Part shown: positions 50,088 through 61,395 of the stretch, one piece after another
How the letters are laid out: every line of letters begins with the position of its first letter
Position numbering within the stretch: the first letter of the stretch is position 1
Assembly (NCBI GenBank): GCA_963693315.1
Contig: OY856188.1
Span: 147,559,096-147,623,095 of the forward strand
Direction: 5' to 3'
From: Diogma glabrata
Lineage: Eukaryota; Arthropoda; Insecta; Diptera; Cylindrotomidae
Length of the DNA: 64,000 nt
Program-made: the position numbers and the translations under genes
Notes under the pieces: generated by a model
What the model was told of the DNA's origin: nothing
The model's input: the letters and a program-made list of their open reading frames with translations, nothing else
The model's database searches: none

Positions 50088-50975
50088 TAATTTTTTATCT
50101 ACGGGCCTGCGACCAGTTCCTGTACTCCAACCCCTGCTATTGACATATGAGTTAACGTGAGATATCACATACCACTGCCAATAGCAATGAGATATCAGTT
50201 GAGGCGCTGTCGGATGAACTCTATTCAACCAACAGTAGCACCTTCAATTTCTTGATGATGGTACGTTATTGTTTGCTCGAAGAAACGAACCTTCATATAA
50301 CTATGTGAACAGAGCTTCATGTAACTTCATATAACTATGTTTTTAACTTTCATCATTGAGGAAGACCGTGCGTCACACTCACATGCTCAAGGAATAACGC
50401 CATTGCTGGATTGCACCCTGATAACTGAAGTCAAGTCACTTTGAACTAATAAAGTCACATCGCATCTATTTTAGTATTGTTAATGTACTTTTTTACGCCT
50501 CAAGTCATTTCATACGACAAACTTAAAATTCAATATATTTTTTGTCTCAATTTTGTTATGTGACAATAATTTTTTTATTTATAAACTTTTGTGATTTTAT
50601 TTATAATATAATATAATTTAATTATTTTATGTATAATAATTTTGTGAAATTGAAGGACGTAAAATGTAAGTTGTTTTTGACTTTTTCGTTTCAGAATTTT
50701 TAGTTTCAGTCGTGACCGTTTTTATCGACTTCAATAATATCAATTTTTATGCGACGTGATATAGCTTTTGTCATGTCATCTGATTTGAAGTCATATTACG
50801 TTGCATAAACATTTGAGTCGATTAAAACGGTCACGACTGAAACCAAAAATTCAGTAATTTTAGTTCTGTTTCTGCAAATGTTTAAAACAAATTTGCTTTT
50901 TATCTCTTATTTTATTTTATTCTCTCTATCCTATCGTGAAATATTGGCCTATTTTATATGTGACTAGCAAAGCTT
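50088..50975 (+). mobile_element. A-mini element, copy 6 (interrupted)
   Basis: The 5' part at 50088-50415 has TTTTATCTACGGGCCTGCGA, TGCTATTGACATATGAGTTA, GTGAGATATCACATACCACT, CGAAGAAACGAACCTTCATA and GAGGAAGACCGTGCGTCACA. About 440 bp of foreign sequence follows, and the UTR resumes at about 50857 (TTTTAGTTCTGTTTCTGCAA, CCTATCGTGAAATATTGGCC). The 3' tail is missing. A short local duplication of CTTCATATAACTATGT occurs within it. Confidence 0.75.
50416..50856. mobile_element. Insertion with long hairpin inside A-mini copy 6
   Basis: Sequence absent from all other A-mini copies. Its right half (50695-50851) is a foldback: TTTTTAGTTTCAGTCGTGAC at the left against GTCACGACTGAAACCAAAAA at the right, and TTTATGCGACGTGATAT against ATATTACGTTGCATAAA nearer the loop. 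Exact ends are uncertain. Confidence 0.6.
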
Positions 50976-51460
50976 CGCACCACCTACAATTTATGTGTAG
51001 ATAACTTTTGATCAGCGATTGTCAATCTTAATCGACATTCTACCTCCAATTCATTGAGATTAATAATAGTGGCTGCATGGTTTGTTTTGAATTTTATTTG
51101 GCTATTAAACGAAACTAATATTTATAATTAAAAAAAATTTTTATTTCTATTGTTTATTATTATATACATTTATTATTATACAGGAATACAATTTTTTCCG
51201 TTCAACGGAATTCATTTTTTCAGTCATTTTTTCCAACCATCATACCGAACAATATTTTTGCTAATCCCTGAGCGGAATACATGAACAAACTTGAAGGTTC
51301 TCCAACCCTCAAACACGCAACATATAATTGACCATGCGAAAAGCACGGGGTTACTAGATCCAACCCACAAATTCACATTGTTTAACTTTGTTTTTTTTTT
51401 ATTCAAAGTTAAGCATGTTTAGTGTTAATTATAACGGATTACAAATTAACGTCTCTGAAT
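50976..51460. other. Spacer
   Basis: GTGACTAGCAAAGCTTCGCACCACC begins this part. The minus strand near 51290-51360 reads VRSSNPVLFAWSIICCVFEG and may be a decayed coding remnant, but I cannot assign it. Confidence 0.25.
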
Positions 51461-52665
51461 CAGAGTTTCGAACCGGAATCAAACCGAAAACCGTTATTAA
51501 CCGAAATTTATGGCTGAACCGGAACGTAACCGAAACCGTAATTTTTTATATGTAATGAACCGTAACCGGAACGAAAAAATCATTTTATTTACGGTTCATG
51601 TGAAACGGTTTGCAGTGAAAGAACAAAAAAAATATTCTAACAAAAAATTGCTCATATATTCCTAGTGTTCGGTCGAGACAACGTGATAAAAAAAATCATT
51701 ATTTTTCGAAGTACTGTACGCAGCCATTTTTCACGAAAATAATCAGATTTTTTGCAGGTTTTAAATGTTAAAATGTTTTGAATTTAGGTGACAACAAAAA
51801 TATTTTATTTTGGTTAACGCTTTTGGTTTTGTTTTGTTTATGCTTACATTTTTGTAATAACTATTCTTGATAAAAATGATCTGTGGTTTTCAAGCTAAAT
51901 TTATCTTTTGTGTTAAAATTAATTGAAATAAAAGTGACCTATAAAGGTTGACGTATAAATCCATCTTTTTATCTTTGGACTGTTCGGTCCGGTTTGACAT
52001 AATATTCAACGAAGCAAAGTGGGACAAAAAAATTTGACGTAAAATATTGTGATATTGCACGACCGAACACTACCATTATGAGTAAAAGATTTTCATTTCG
52101 CATGTAAAATTAGCTATAGGTACTACATTTTTGGTTTACAATCTAGTCCAAAATTTATTACATTTTTTTTTAAATACCATGAAACCATGCAGCAAATTTT
52201 GAGAGGCATATTGAACGGTTTCATAAGAAAGAATTTAGAATTTTAAAATGTCTTAAAATATCAGCAAAAGCTTCATGTAAACGAAATCTGCCATCAAAGT
52301 TAAGCTGAAGTATTGTAATGTCGCTTACTCCAACGTTATTAGACATGAAATTTAAACCTCAAAATATTACGCTCACTATGTTTGAAAAACTTCTTACTGA
52401 AGCCTGTATCGAACTGGTTACAAAAAATGGTTGCTCGTTTAATTTTTTAGAATGTTCTAGATTCAATAATTACTGAAGTTGTTTTTTTTGAATTTTTGCA
52501 TAAGAATACTGAAAATCCTTGATTTTGACATCGGAACTGAACCGGAACCGAACCGTAAACCGGAACGAAAAAATAAACTAAGGAACCAAATCGAAAACCG
52601 GAACGAAATAATTGTCGGAACGAAACCGTAAACCGAAACGGAAAAAATTTCGGTTCGAAACTCTG
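51461..52665. mobile_element. hAT-like non-autonomous element (TIR CAGAGTTTCGAACCG)
   Basis: The left end CAGAGTTTCGAACCGGAAT and right end TTTCGGTTCGAAACTCTG are inverted. They are flanked by CTCTGAAT (51453-51460) and CCCTGAAT (52666-52673), an 8-bp duplication with one difference. Both subterminal regions are packed with CCGAAACCG/AACCGGAACG-type motifs in matching orientation, likely transposase-binding repeats. 1205 bp, no ORF. Confidence 0.85.
51665..52070. mobile_element. MITE nested in the hAT-like element (TIR GTGTTCGGTCG)
   Basis: GTGTTCGGTCGAGACAACGTGAT at the left and its partner ATATTGCACGACCGAACAC at the right, flanked by TA on both sides (51663-51664 and 52071-52072). 406 bp, no ORF. 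TA targets fit a Tc1/mariner-type partner. Confidence 0.75.
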
Positions 52666-52774
52666 CCCTGAATATCCGAAGATACCATGCTAACTAGGGT
52701 TTGGCATATAAATCAAGTTTCTCTAAGAAATTTATTGATATTGGTTTTAAAATTTTGGGGATTAAAATTGTCAG

Positions 52775-55600
52775 GGAATACCCACGCAGGTATGGCATTC
52801 CAGATATGAGAAACTCGGTTGAAAAAAATCACGTTGGAAAGCGACAGTTCTATACCTTGTTATTTGAACCGTAAAAGGATGGGCTGCTAAGGCTGCTCTA
52901 GTGTTGAGCGCAAGGTTTGCTGACTCAGGATGCCCGTTCATCCATAATTTACTTGTAAAAAATCGTCAGATCAGCAACATTTCGTCTATGTTGCAAGGAA
53001 TCAAGTTCGTTTGTAAGATTTGAATTCCCAATTAACTTAATAACTCTCCGCTGTACAGAACCAAGACATTTCAGAGTACTTAAGTGTGCTCCACCCCAAA
53101 TGTGAGAACAATATTCCATGCAGGGATGTATAAAAGACTTTTATACTAAAAGAAGCTATTTGCTATCGAAAAATTTACGACATCGACCCAAAAAACCCCA
53201 ATTTTTGAACAGTATTTTTAGCTAGATTAAAAATATGAGAATTCCACTTCAAATTATTTTCAATTTCAACTCCTAAAAGTCAAATTGATTCCTTTTCTAC
53301 TAGATCAATTGAATCAAACTGTAATGGAAACGGATTGGGTGTTGATAACCTAGTAAAATGACAAACTTGTGTTTTACTCGTGTTAAATTCAGCACTTTTA
53401 GAAACACCCCAATCCAAAATTGTTTAAAGACTGTATCAAATTGGATCTAGTGTCATTAAGCGCAGTCGGTGAATGTGCGATTGGTAATTCATGAGATGCA
53501 TGGAGCGTGCTATCATCAGCAAAACTATGGATTGGATGAATTGTTGACTCCAATGTCATTAATATAGATGAGAAAAAGAGTTGGCGAAAGAGCGGAACCC
53601 TGAGGAACTCCAGCATTAGTAGAAAATACATCCGACGAGGCAACGTCAATATTGACCTGAAATTTTCGATCAGTAATAAATGTTTGTACCCAAGAAATAA
53701 GTTGCTCGTCTAAGCCATTGCATCTCAATTTGCAAATAAGATTGTTATGTCATACCTTGTCAAATACCTTGGAAATATCAAGAGCAACGCCAAAAGTTTC
53801 GCCATGGTTATCAAGCGACTTGTTCCAGACATGACTTACAAATGCCAGTAGATCTCCTGTTGCTCTTCCCTTACGAAAACCGTATTGTCTTACCTTCAGA
53901 ATTTTTGATGATTCCAAGAAGCTCATAATATTAAAATTAACATATTTTTCAAAATTTTTAGCAACAATGGACAAAACTGATATGGGTCTGTAATTTGAAG
54001 GATCAGTTTTATTACCTTTCTTTGGAACAGGCTGAACGCTAGCATTTTCCAAACTTCGGGAAAAATTCCTTTTTTATATGACAAATAAAACATTTTAGTG
54101 AGGATCGGTGCTAACTTCTTAGCATATGTTTTAAGAATGGTTGGAGGTATACGATCAGGCCCGGATGCCTTATTAGTATTTACTTTTAGAAGCATTTTCC
54201 GAATAACATTTCTACGAAAAATAATGCACCCCATTTTATAAGATTGGGAATTGGTCTAGGTTGAAAATTGGGTTCTTCTAGTGTAGAATTTTTAGAGAAA
54301 TAATTACCCAACAGATTATCTTTTTCTTTTGGGTCAATGATAGGTATTTCTCTTTCAATAAGAGGGGGTAGAGAAGACTTACAAATATTGCTCTGGATAG
54401 TCTTGGTGGCTTTAAAGAAATTACGCGAGCCAGTTGGATGCTCAGCAAATTTGGTAGCTTTTTTCTTATTAAATAAAATTTTTTCCGTATCAATTAGTTT
54501 TCTACATAAATTTCTCACTATACAATACCGTTTAAGATTTTCATCGGTTTTATTATTCATAAACTTACGAAAAGCATTTTTTTTATTTTAATTGCTTTTT
54601 TGTATTTATTTGAAAAGTATAGATCAGCTTTTAGGATAATTAATCTGTTAGGAATATATATTCGCATACCCTCGTTTCGGAAAAATTAATTGCCGCTAGG
54701 TTTGGATTATGACCAGTAAGACAATTTCGTTTCCAGCCAATCTGCAGCTTTGTAATCCCATACTAAACGAGCATATGCTTTAAATGGTTTAGGGGTCTGA
54801 ATATTTAATTGTGTCAAATATACCATATTCATTTGGATATCAAATTATGATCTGACCAACCTAAATTATCTGTAATTGTGATAAAGAGCAAAAAATTCAG
54901 CCTGTTTACATATCTCATTTAGTAGAGCTGCGAATGAGCCACTCTTTATTATAGACATTAAAGTCACCAAGAACTATAAATTTGGCATTAGGATATTCAG
55001 TCAATTTATCTGTTTTTTCAGATAGGTCATGAAATAAATTTATGTTTTCAGGTGAGTTGGGTGAGCGATACAGTCCCAAAACAAATAATGTTTGATTAGA
55101 ACAACTAAGCTTAATAGATACTATATTATGATATTTTGTATTTAATTCGAAATTTTTAATTCTGACATGAATGGTATTCCTAACATACGCACAAACACCA
55201 TGCTTGAAGTAAAACGATGCTTTAAGCCCTTAGTGAGGACAAATATATTTATTTTTATCTAGATTTACAGCCCGCGCACTGATAATTGTTTTGGTTAAGA
55301 AGAGAATATCAGGTTTGAAGTTTTCTAGGTAAAGATGGACTGAGTTAAGATTAACATTCAACCCTCGTATGTTGGCAAAATTAATAGACAATTTAACCAT
55401 TCCAATTGATAGAATCCTAAACTCAATAATGAAAAAAAACAACTTGTAATTGATCAATGAACCAAATACAAAATAAATTCAATAATTAAAAAAAAAAATA
55501 AACGTAACCTTAAACAAACAATAATGAACAACCCTACCATGTAAGGAAAAATATTCAGACAGTTTGGTACACTTGTAACTAAGACTAAGTTTACTGTCTA
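52775..55600 (-). pseudogene. LINE E: decayed non-LTR retrotransposon
   Basis: Minus strand, endonuclease to C terminus: ANIRGLNVNLNSVHLYL and KPDILFLTKTIISA (55457-55230); a SDH-type region near 54870; linker KATKFAEHPTGSRNFFKA and NKASGPDRIPPTILKTYA (54560-54000); RT with SNYRPISVLSIVAKN, RQYGFRKGRATGDLL, GVALDISKVFDKV, AGVPQGSALSPTLFLIYIND and FADDSTLHASH (54052-53398); and at 53120-52800 the C-terminal HPCMEYCSHIWGG-like and QRRVIKL pieces. Frameshifts throughout. Same family as LINE F; related to LINE A but distinct. Confidence 0.8.
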
Positions 55601-55693
55601 AATAATCAACCCAAGTACAACCAACCCAAGTTCAACCGACCCAAGTACAACGGTTAATTAATAATTAAACATTACTTATTGATAGTAATTATA

Positions 55694-55960
55694 TTAATTA
55701 TTGAATGCCAATCGAATTGAAAATTGCAAACGTTTGAACGGAATGGGCCAGTCTGAAGGGATCATTGGCAAAATAACAATTTCACCTTGAAACTTGCCGT
55801 TTAAATTGGTATTGAAATTTCTAAGCAAAATAATTGACGAACCAATCTTTAATCGAAAATTATGTGGTGGCATTCCAGTTAAATCCAATGAATTCAACAG
55901 GATAGTTAAACATTTCTCAGGATTGACAACAGAGTCAATCGGTTTCAATCAAAAACTGGT
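55694..55960 (-). pseudogene. Helitron helicase (Pif1-type) C-terminal fragment
   Basis: The minus frame reads NSLDLTGMPPHNFRLKIGS, IILLRNFNTNLNGKFQGEIV, ILPMIPSDWPIPFKRLQFS, IRLAFNN. These are the late helicase motifs of the Rep/Hel protein of Helitrons (LPGMPPH, LKVGSPIILLRN, FKRLQFPIRLAFA). The section usually between RNLN and GKFxGE is shortened and the final NKSQGQS motif is missing. Helitrons move by rolling-circle replication; only this scrap remains. Confidence 0.7.
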
Positions 55961-56798
55961 GTAATTGAAGTTTCAAATAAACAGATGTTCAAGAGGTCCC
56001 ACACGACTTATTCCAATATGGCCCAAAATCTAATCAGATTTTTGTCCTTCCAATCTTCATTTCGATTATCAGGTACAAATAATATAGATATTTAAAAAAA
56101 AAACAGGTGCTCTGGAAACCCCCATACCCTCCAACCCTTTTTCTAATGTACCCAAAAGCTTATAAAATTGGTTCTTAAAACTTTTGAATTAACTTTTATC
56201 AACGTTTCATGACAATTGATTTGTTACTGTAGGGATATATAAACCCTTTAAAAAAACTTTTTAACCAGAAGTGACGAATCTAAAGTGGGTACGCAGGAAT
56301 GTCGGAAACAGTACTAAAACCTTATATACTAAGTATCAATAAGATTAAAAGCTTTCAAAGTTCAAAACGGCTAAAATAGATAAACAGAGCAATTAGAATT
56401 AAAAGGCGTTTCTCCCAACTGATATGCGTTCCATTTGTCTTTTTTTTATTAATCGAACGAACATGTTTAGCATTGATACCCACCACTTACTAAATAACTT
56501 TAAGATACTATGTTGACCGATTTAATTTTGTAGATACTTTACATTAAGAGAATCTAATTTATACCACGATGCGACTTGATTGAACTGGTCCAACCGCGTT
56601 GTCATCACTTTCATCAGTGAAAGAGATGAGATTCAGAGAGTGATATTACATCTTTTTCAATTATAGCAGATAAATCCTCAACGCTCATCATTTGTGGTAA
56701 TAATACTTTTAGGTTCTTCTTCCATGAATTTTAAATCACACAATTGCCACCTTTCTCATCAAGCGATTTCATACGCGATACGCGTTTGTGTTCTTATC
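55961..56798. other. No gene recognised
   Basis: Possibly further decayed transposon sequence. The segment 56560-56790 (TCATCACTTTCATCAGTGAA, GGTAATAATACTTTTAGG) could be the degraded middle of the adjacent copia element, but I could not find convincing motifs. Confidence 0.25.
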
Positions 56799-57850
56799 CT
56801 AACCAAGTAAGATATATATGTTTGGCTTTGCATAAAATTTTTGTCTTTTTTGCTTTGGAATGTGAACATAAACTGATGACCCAAAAATGTAAAGATTATC
56901 CATCTTAGCCTTTTTTACAGTACATGATGATTCGACAACTGTATGCATTTCGTGTTCGACACACCCAGGCGTGTATGGAACAGTAAGTTGATGTTCAATG
57001 CCTGGTTCATTAAAACATTTATCTATATCATTGTTTAAAAGTTCACCTCTATTATCCGAGCGCAAAACTTTAAATACGTGATGATTTTGAAGATGTATTT
57101 GGTTAATGGTATTCTTTATGTGCATTGTTACATCAGATTTTTACTTAAAAAATACACAAAGCGAAAATACATATGGATTTTCTTTCAAAAGCAAAAAGTA
57201 TATTAGTCCACCAATTGAGTAAACTTGCATGGGTCCACACATATCTGCATAGATTATATCCCCACAGGACTTTGGCTTTTCTTCTCTTGGTTTAAAACTG
57301 CTACGTTGATGTTTCCTACCAACACATACTTCACATATGAAATCTTCATATATAAAATCAACCAAATTACGTTGCAAAAATTTTCTCACTTATATTGCAT
57401 GTTAATGTGAAAGACATTCATGTCACGATTTAAGTGACATAGGTTTGTTTACAATACTCGCAACAACATTTTCATCATAACACATCGGCTCCACAAATTT
57501 AAAAAGCATTTCGAATAATTTGTGTCATCGTACTCCCACTGCAGAAATACGTCCATTCCTACAAATTCCACAACGATCTTTATTGGATTGTAATTTATAG
57601 TCAAGATCCATCACTTTACACGATGAAAATAAGTTGACGTGGATTTCTGGTACAAACGGCACATCCGGAGTCCATTTAACTCCATCAAAATATAATATAT
57701 TTACGTCATATTTTTCTTTTGCCAATATTATTGAGCCATTGCCAATTATAACAATAATTGATAATAGAACGAAATTGCAAAACAACTAACGATGTCGACA
57801 CATTTGGTCACTGGCCCCTCTGAGTCTTCTAATATCAAAATTGACAAACA
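56799..57850 (-). pseudogene. Ty1/copia protease to integrase remnant
   Basis: Minus strand. IIGNGSIILAKEK, VPEIHVNLFSS, YKLQSNKDRCGICRNGRISA (57785-57525) match the gag-pre-integrase region. CEVCVGRKHQRSSF, ADMCGPMQVYSIGG (57389-57141) is the start of the integrase core, and VLRSDNRGELLNNDIDKCF, GIEHQLTVPYTPGC (57125-56799) carries the second catalytic Asp region. DSEGPVTK near 57835 may be a decayed protease DSGATDH. Frames are interrupted, and RT/RNase H and LTRs were not found. Confidence 0.75.
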
Positions 57851-58041
57851 AAACCGAATTATGGGCTGCAGCACCAGAAACCTCTTTAAATTTTGTCGAC
57901 AGAGTTCACAGACATGCATTGAAACTGATTGATGATCCAATGATAACATTGAGTACGCGTTCACTGCATCATAGAATAGCTGTTGGACCTCTTACACTAT
58001 TTTACAGATATTACTACGCTGTAAGGAAATTAATAACTTAA
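57841..58041 (+). pseudogene. LINE C-terminal fragment
   Basis: The + frame reads TELWAAAPETSLNFVDRVHR, HALKLIDDP, HHRIAVGPLTLFYRYYYA. This is the segment after the RT in Jockey/CR1-like LINEs (compare QKRAIRIVGD and RTVADLVVFYKYRH in LINE A). It differs from families A-F, so a further LINE lineage is present. Confidence 0.6.
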
Positions 58042-58276
58042 CACCTCCATTACGTAGATCTTCATGAGCCATAAGACATCTAATAATAACTCCTTCCTTC
58101 CACGTTCCATATACTGGTGAACTCGATTACCAAAAATTGTTTTCCCTACGTAAAATCCTCAAGCTTTTAAATCCTCAATACATCTACACTATCGCTCCAG
58201 TTTTATTCTTATCCTAAGTCCTTAAATACACATACACAGTCACATTTCTATCATTGTTGGTTGTTATTGTTGATTT

Positions 58277-58380
58277 GAGAATTGCACTTTATGTTTTTCA
58301 CCATCCTTTTTTGATTTTTAACTCTCTCGAGAATTGCACTTTATGTTTTTCACCATTCTTTTTTGATTTTTAACTCTCTC
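58277..58380. repeat. 52-bp tandem duplication
   Basis: Two copies (58277-58328, 58329-58380) starting GAGAATTGCACTTTATG, differing at one position (CACCATCC versus CACCATTC). Confidence 0.9.
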
Positions 58381-58384
58381 AATT

Positions 58385-58720
58385 TGATCTTGCCTTTCAA
58401 ACGAAAATCTTCCGTTAATAAACGAGCACGCAAATTATGAAGAGTTTGATCATCCGGTGCTGTAGAGTCCCAAGCACTGTGGAAATGGTTATATTTTATC
58501 AGAAACTGCTTCACTCTTTAATTTTGAACAATATGTTGCTATGTTATCATCAACATCTTTTGCAAAAAGATTTGATTTAGACAATTGTTCCTAAATGCTT
58601 TTAATGTAGACCACACATGTCATGTGCTATTTCGCTATGCATAATTTGTAGTAATTTCTGCTTCCCCAACGTTGTTGTAGTCACACGCCTTGCCTTTGCG
58701 TCAACCTTCTTCCAGTTGAT
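58385..58720 (-). pseudogene. Ty1/copia gag fragment
   Basis: The minus strand shows INWKKVDAKARRVTTTTLGK, LLQIMHSEIAHDM, then SAWDSTAPDDQTLHNLRARLL and EDFRLKGKIE, the order of the copia gag (DxKAxxxI, ExExRxLLxE-like). Stops separate the pieces. The 1816-bp inverted-repeat element inserted at its upstream edge (58723). Probably the same copia element as 56.8-57.85 kb. Confidence 0.6.
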
Positions 58721-58722
58721 AA

Positions 58723-60538
58723 CACTGTGCGACAGCACAAATCCGCTGGGGTTCTGACTACCGGGAAAAGTTATATCGGTCAAGTTATATCAAAAAAGTT
58801 ATACGTGTCCCGGCGTTTCGCTGGGTCACGTCTAGGAATCGAGATATATCGATTTGAAGTTAGTATTTATCATATAGGGGAAATTGTCACGTTAGGGGGT
58901 CTTTTTTGACATACCTCGAGAACGACTAGTCCGATTTTGCTGAAACAAATTTAGAGAATTACAATTCCTTTAATCTACTGATATACTATACTTAAACAGT
59001 AACGAAAAAATAAAAAATTAAAAAATAAAAAAAATAAAATAGATAAATAAATAAAATAAAATAGATAAATAAATAAAATGAAGAAATAATAAAATAAAAT
59101 AAAGAAATAATAAAAATAATAAAATAAAAATATAATAAAAAAAAAATGAAATAAAAAAAATATAATAAATAATTAAAATAAATAATAAATAAATAATAAA
59201 TATATAATAAATAAATAATAAATAAATAATAAATAAATAATAAATAAATAATAAATAAATAATAAACAAATAATAAATAAATAATAAATAAATAATAAAT
59301 AAATAATAAATAAATAATAAATAAATAATAAATAAATAATAAATAAATAATAAATAAATAATAAATAAATAATAAATAAATAATAAATAAATAATAAATA
59401 AATAATAAATAAATAATAAATAAATAATAAATAAATAATAAATAAATAATAAATAAATAATAAATAAATAATAAATAAATAATAAATAAATAATAAATAA
59501 ATAATAAATAAATAATAAATAAATAATAAATAAATAATAAATAAATAATAAATAAATAATAAATAAATAATAAAAAAATAATAAATAAATAATAAATAAA
59601 TAATAAATAAATAATAAATAAATAATAAATAAATAATAAATAAATAATAAATAAATAATAAATAAATAATAAATAAATAATAAATAAATAATAAATAAAT
59701 AATAAATAAATAATAAATAAATAATAAATAAATAATAAATAAATAATAAATAAATAATAAATAAATAATAATAATAAATAATAATAATAAATAATAATAA
59801 TAAATAATAATAATAAATAATAATATTAATAGTAATAAATAATAATAATAAATAATAAATGATAATAATAATAATAATAATAATAATATAATAAAATATA
59901 ATAAAAATATAAAATAAAATTATAATAAAAATATAAAAATAAAATAATAATATAAAATAAATAAATAAAAATAAAAAAAAGAAAAAAGAAATAAAAGATA
60001 GAAAATGAAAACACATGTCCAAATACATTTAAAACAACTAATTTTGGAGTTTATTCCAGTATAAATATTAAATCGATTTTCATGATCCGTGTCTTATTTT
60101 GTGCACAGATTATGTGATTTTACGTCAAAGTAATAAGATTTGACACTTTTTCCCGTTTTGTATTTTGCATGATTTTTTAAAATGCAATTTTTTACGCAAA
60201 AAATTATTTTTTTTCTTCATAAATTTATTTATAACTACGAAATTGTTGATTGCGTAAAGAAATAGCTTACCAGTAGATTAAAGGAATTGTAATTCTTAAT
60301 TTTTCTAAATTTGTTTCAGTAAAATCGGACTAGTCGTTCTCGAGTAATGTCAAAAAAAGACCCCCAAACATGACAATTTCCCCTATATGATACCTACTAA
60401 CTTCAAATCGATATATCTCGATTCCTAGACGTGACTCAGCGAAACGCCGGGACACGTATATCTTTATTGACCGATATAACTTTTCCCGGTAGTTAGAACC
60501 CCAGCGGATTCCTGACCCCTACCATTTGTCGCACAGTG
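58723..60538. mobile_element. Long-TIR transposon (CACTGTGCGACA) with microsatellite core
   Basis: Inverted arms of roughly 260 bp: CACTGTGCGACAGCACAAAT at the left against the complement ending TTTGTCGCACAGTG at the right, then shared CCGGGAAAAGTTATATCGGT, CCCGGCGTTTCGCTG, GGAATCGAGATATATCGATT, ACGACTAGTCCGATTTTGCT. TAA flanks both ends (58720-58722, 60539-60541). A 3-bp TAA target suggests PIF/Harbinger or a similar group. No transposase: the centre is simple-sequence DNA. Confidence 0.85.
59010..60000. repeat. (TAAATAAATAA)n microsatellite
   Basis: Nearly uninterrupted AATAAATAAT-type repeats, purest from about 59170 to 59770, with degenerate TAA/AAAATAA flanks. It fills the centre of the long-TIR element. 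An apparent 336-codon Tyr/Ile/Leu frame on the minus strand is only the translation of this repeat. Confidence 0.95.
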
Positions 60539-60541
60539 TAA

Positions 60542-60800
60542 TTAGTTGTGGACAGTTTTTTCTACCACACACAAACAACTTCGTACAAGAAAAGGCAACT
60601 TAAGTTGGTCTAACATAAAATGATATTATAATTGGTGTTCTCTATTTACGTAAAAGTAACTTTGATCTTTTGCCTAATGTGTCTATTGTACGGTATTTCG
60701 CAGTGAGGCCAGTGAAAGCAGCTTCTTTACCAAAAATGGAACGACGATTTACACCTTTCGTCGAAATTGTTGTGATGAAATTGTTGTGTTGTGATTGTTG
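60542..60800. other. Spacer, possibly copia gag continuation
   Basis: Lies on the far side of the TAA target site from the copia gag fragment and may continue it. GACGATTTACACCTTTCGTCG at about 60750 is a small palindrome. No gene recognised. Confidence 0.25.
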
Positions 60801-61395
60801 TGCCACAACAACACATAAAAACTTTTTAAGACCAAGATCCCACAACATGCGTTTTAAGGTGTTGATGAACGCAAATTTGTTTTTTTGTTATTTTTTTTAT
60901 ATTTTGTTTATAGAAGAAATAACTAAACAATAAGTCTTATCACATATAAAATATGAAATAGGTCAATATTTCCTGATAGTAAAGTAAAAGCAAAAATAAA
61001 ATAAAAGATAAACAGCAAATTTGTTTTAACGATTTGCAGGAACAAAACTAAAATGTGGTTGCCAATAATCCAGATAGTGCCATATTCCTTAATCATGCGC
61101 CACATTTCCTTCCTCAATGATTAAAGCCCATACGGCATACATGAGTTATATGAAGGCTCGATTCTTCGAGTAAGCAATAACATGGCATCATCAAGGAATA
61201 CTCCATAGCTAAGATTGAGGGTGCTACCGTTGGCTGAAAAAGAGTTCATCCGCCAGCATCCATAAGATACCACCTTGGCTAGTGATATCTCGCTGCTATT
61301 GCTAGTGGTATGTAATATCTCACGTTAGCTCGTATGTCAATAGCAGGGACTGTAGTACGCGGGATTGCCACACTCGTAGATCAAAAATAAAAAAA
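60801..61395 (-). mobile_element. A-mini element, copy 7
   Basis: Minus orientation. The 3' block includes CACAACAACACATAAAAAC, GATCCCACAACATGCG and AAGGTGTTGATGAACGCAAA (encoding the LINE A end, LWDLGLKKFLCVVV). Then 5'-UTR blocks: AACTAAACAATAAGTCTTAT, CAGGAACAAAACTAAAATG, GGTTGCCAATAATCCAG, AAGGCTCGATTCTTCGAGTA, AGGGTGCTACCGTTGGCTGA, TTCATCCGCCAGCATCC, TCGCTGCTATTGCTAGTGGT, CGTATGTCAATAGCAGGGAC, GTACGCGGGATTGCCACACT, CGTAGATCAAAAATAAAAAA. Complete apart from the last part of the tail. Confidence 0.85.

Noticed and set aside
59018..60028. A 336-codon open frame of Tyr, Ile, Leu and Phe on the minus strand
   Set aside because: It is the translation of the AATAAATAAT microsatellite; no protein of this composition is plausible.
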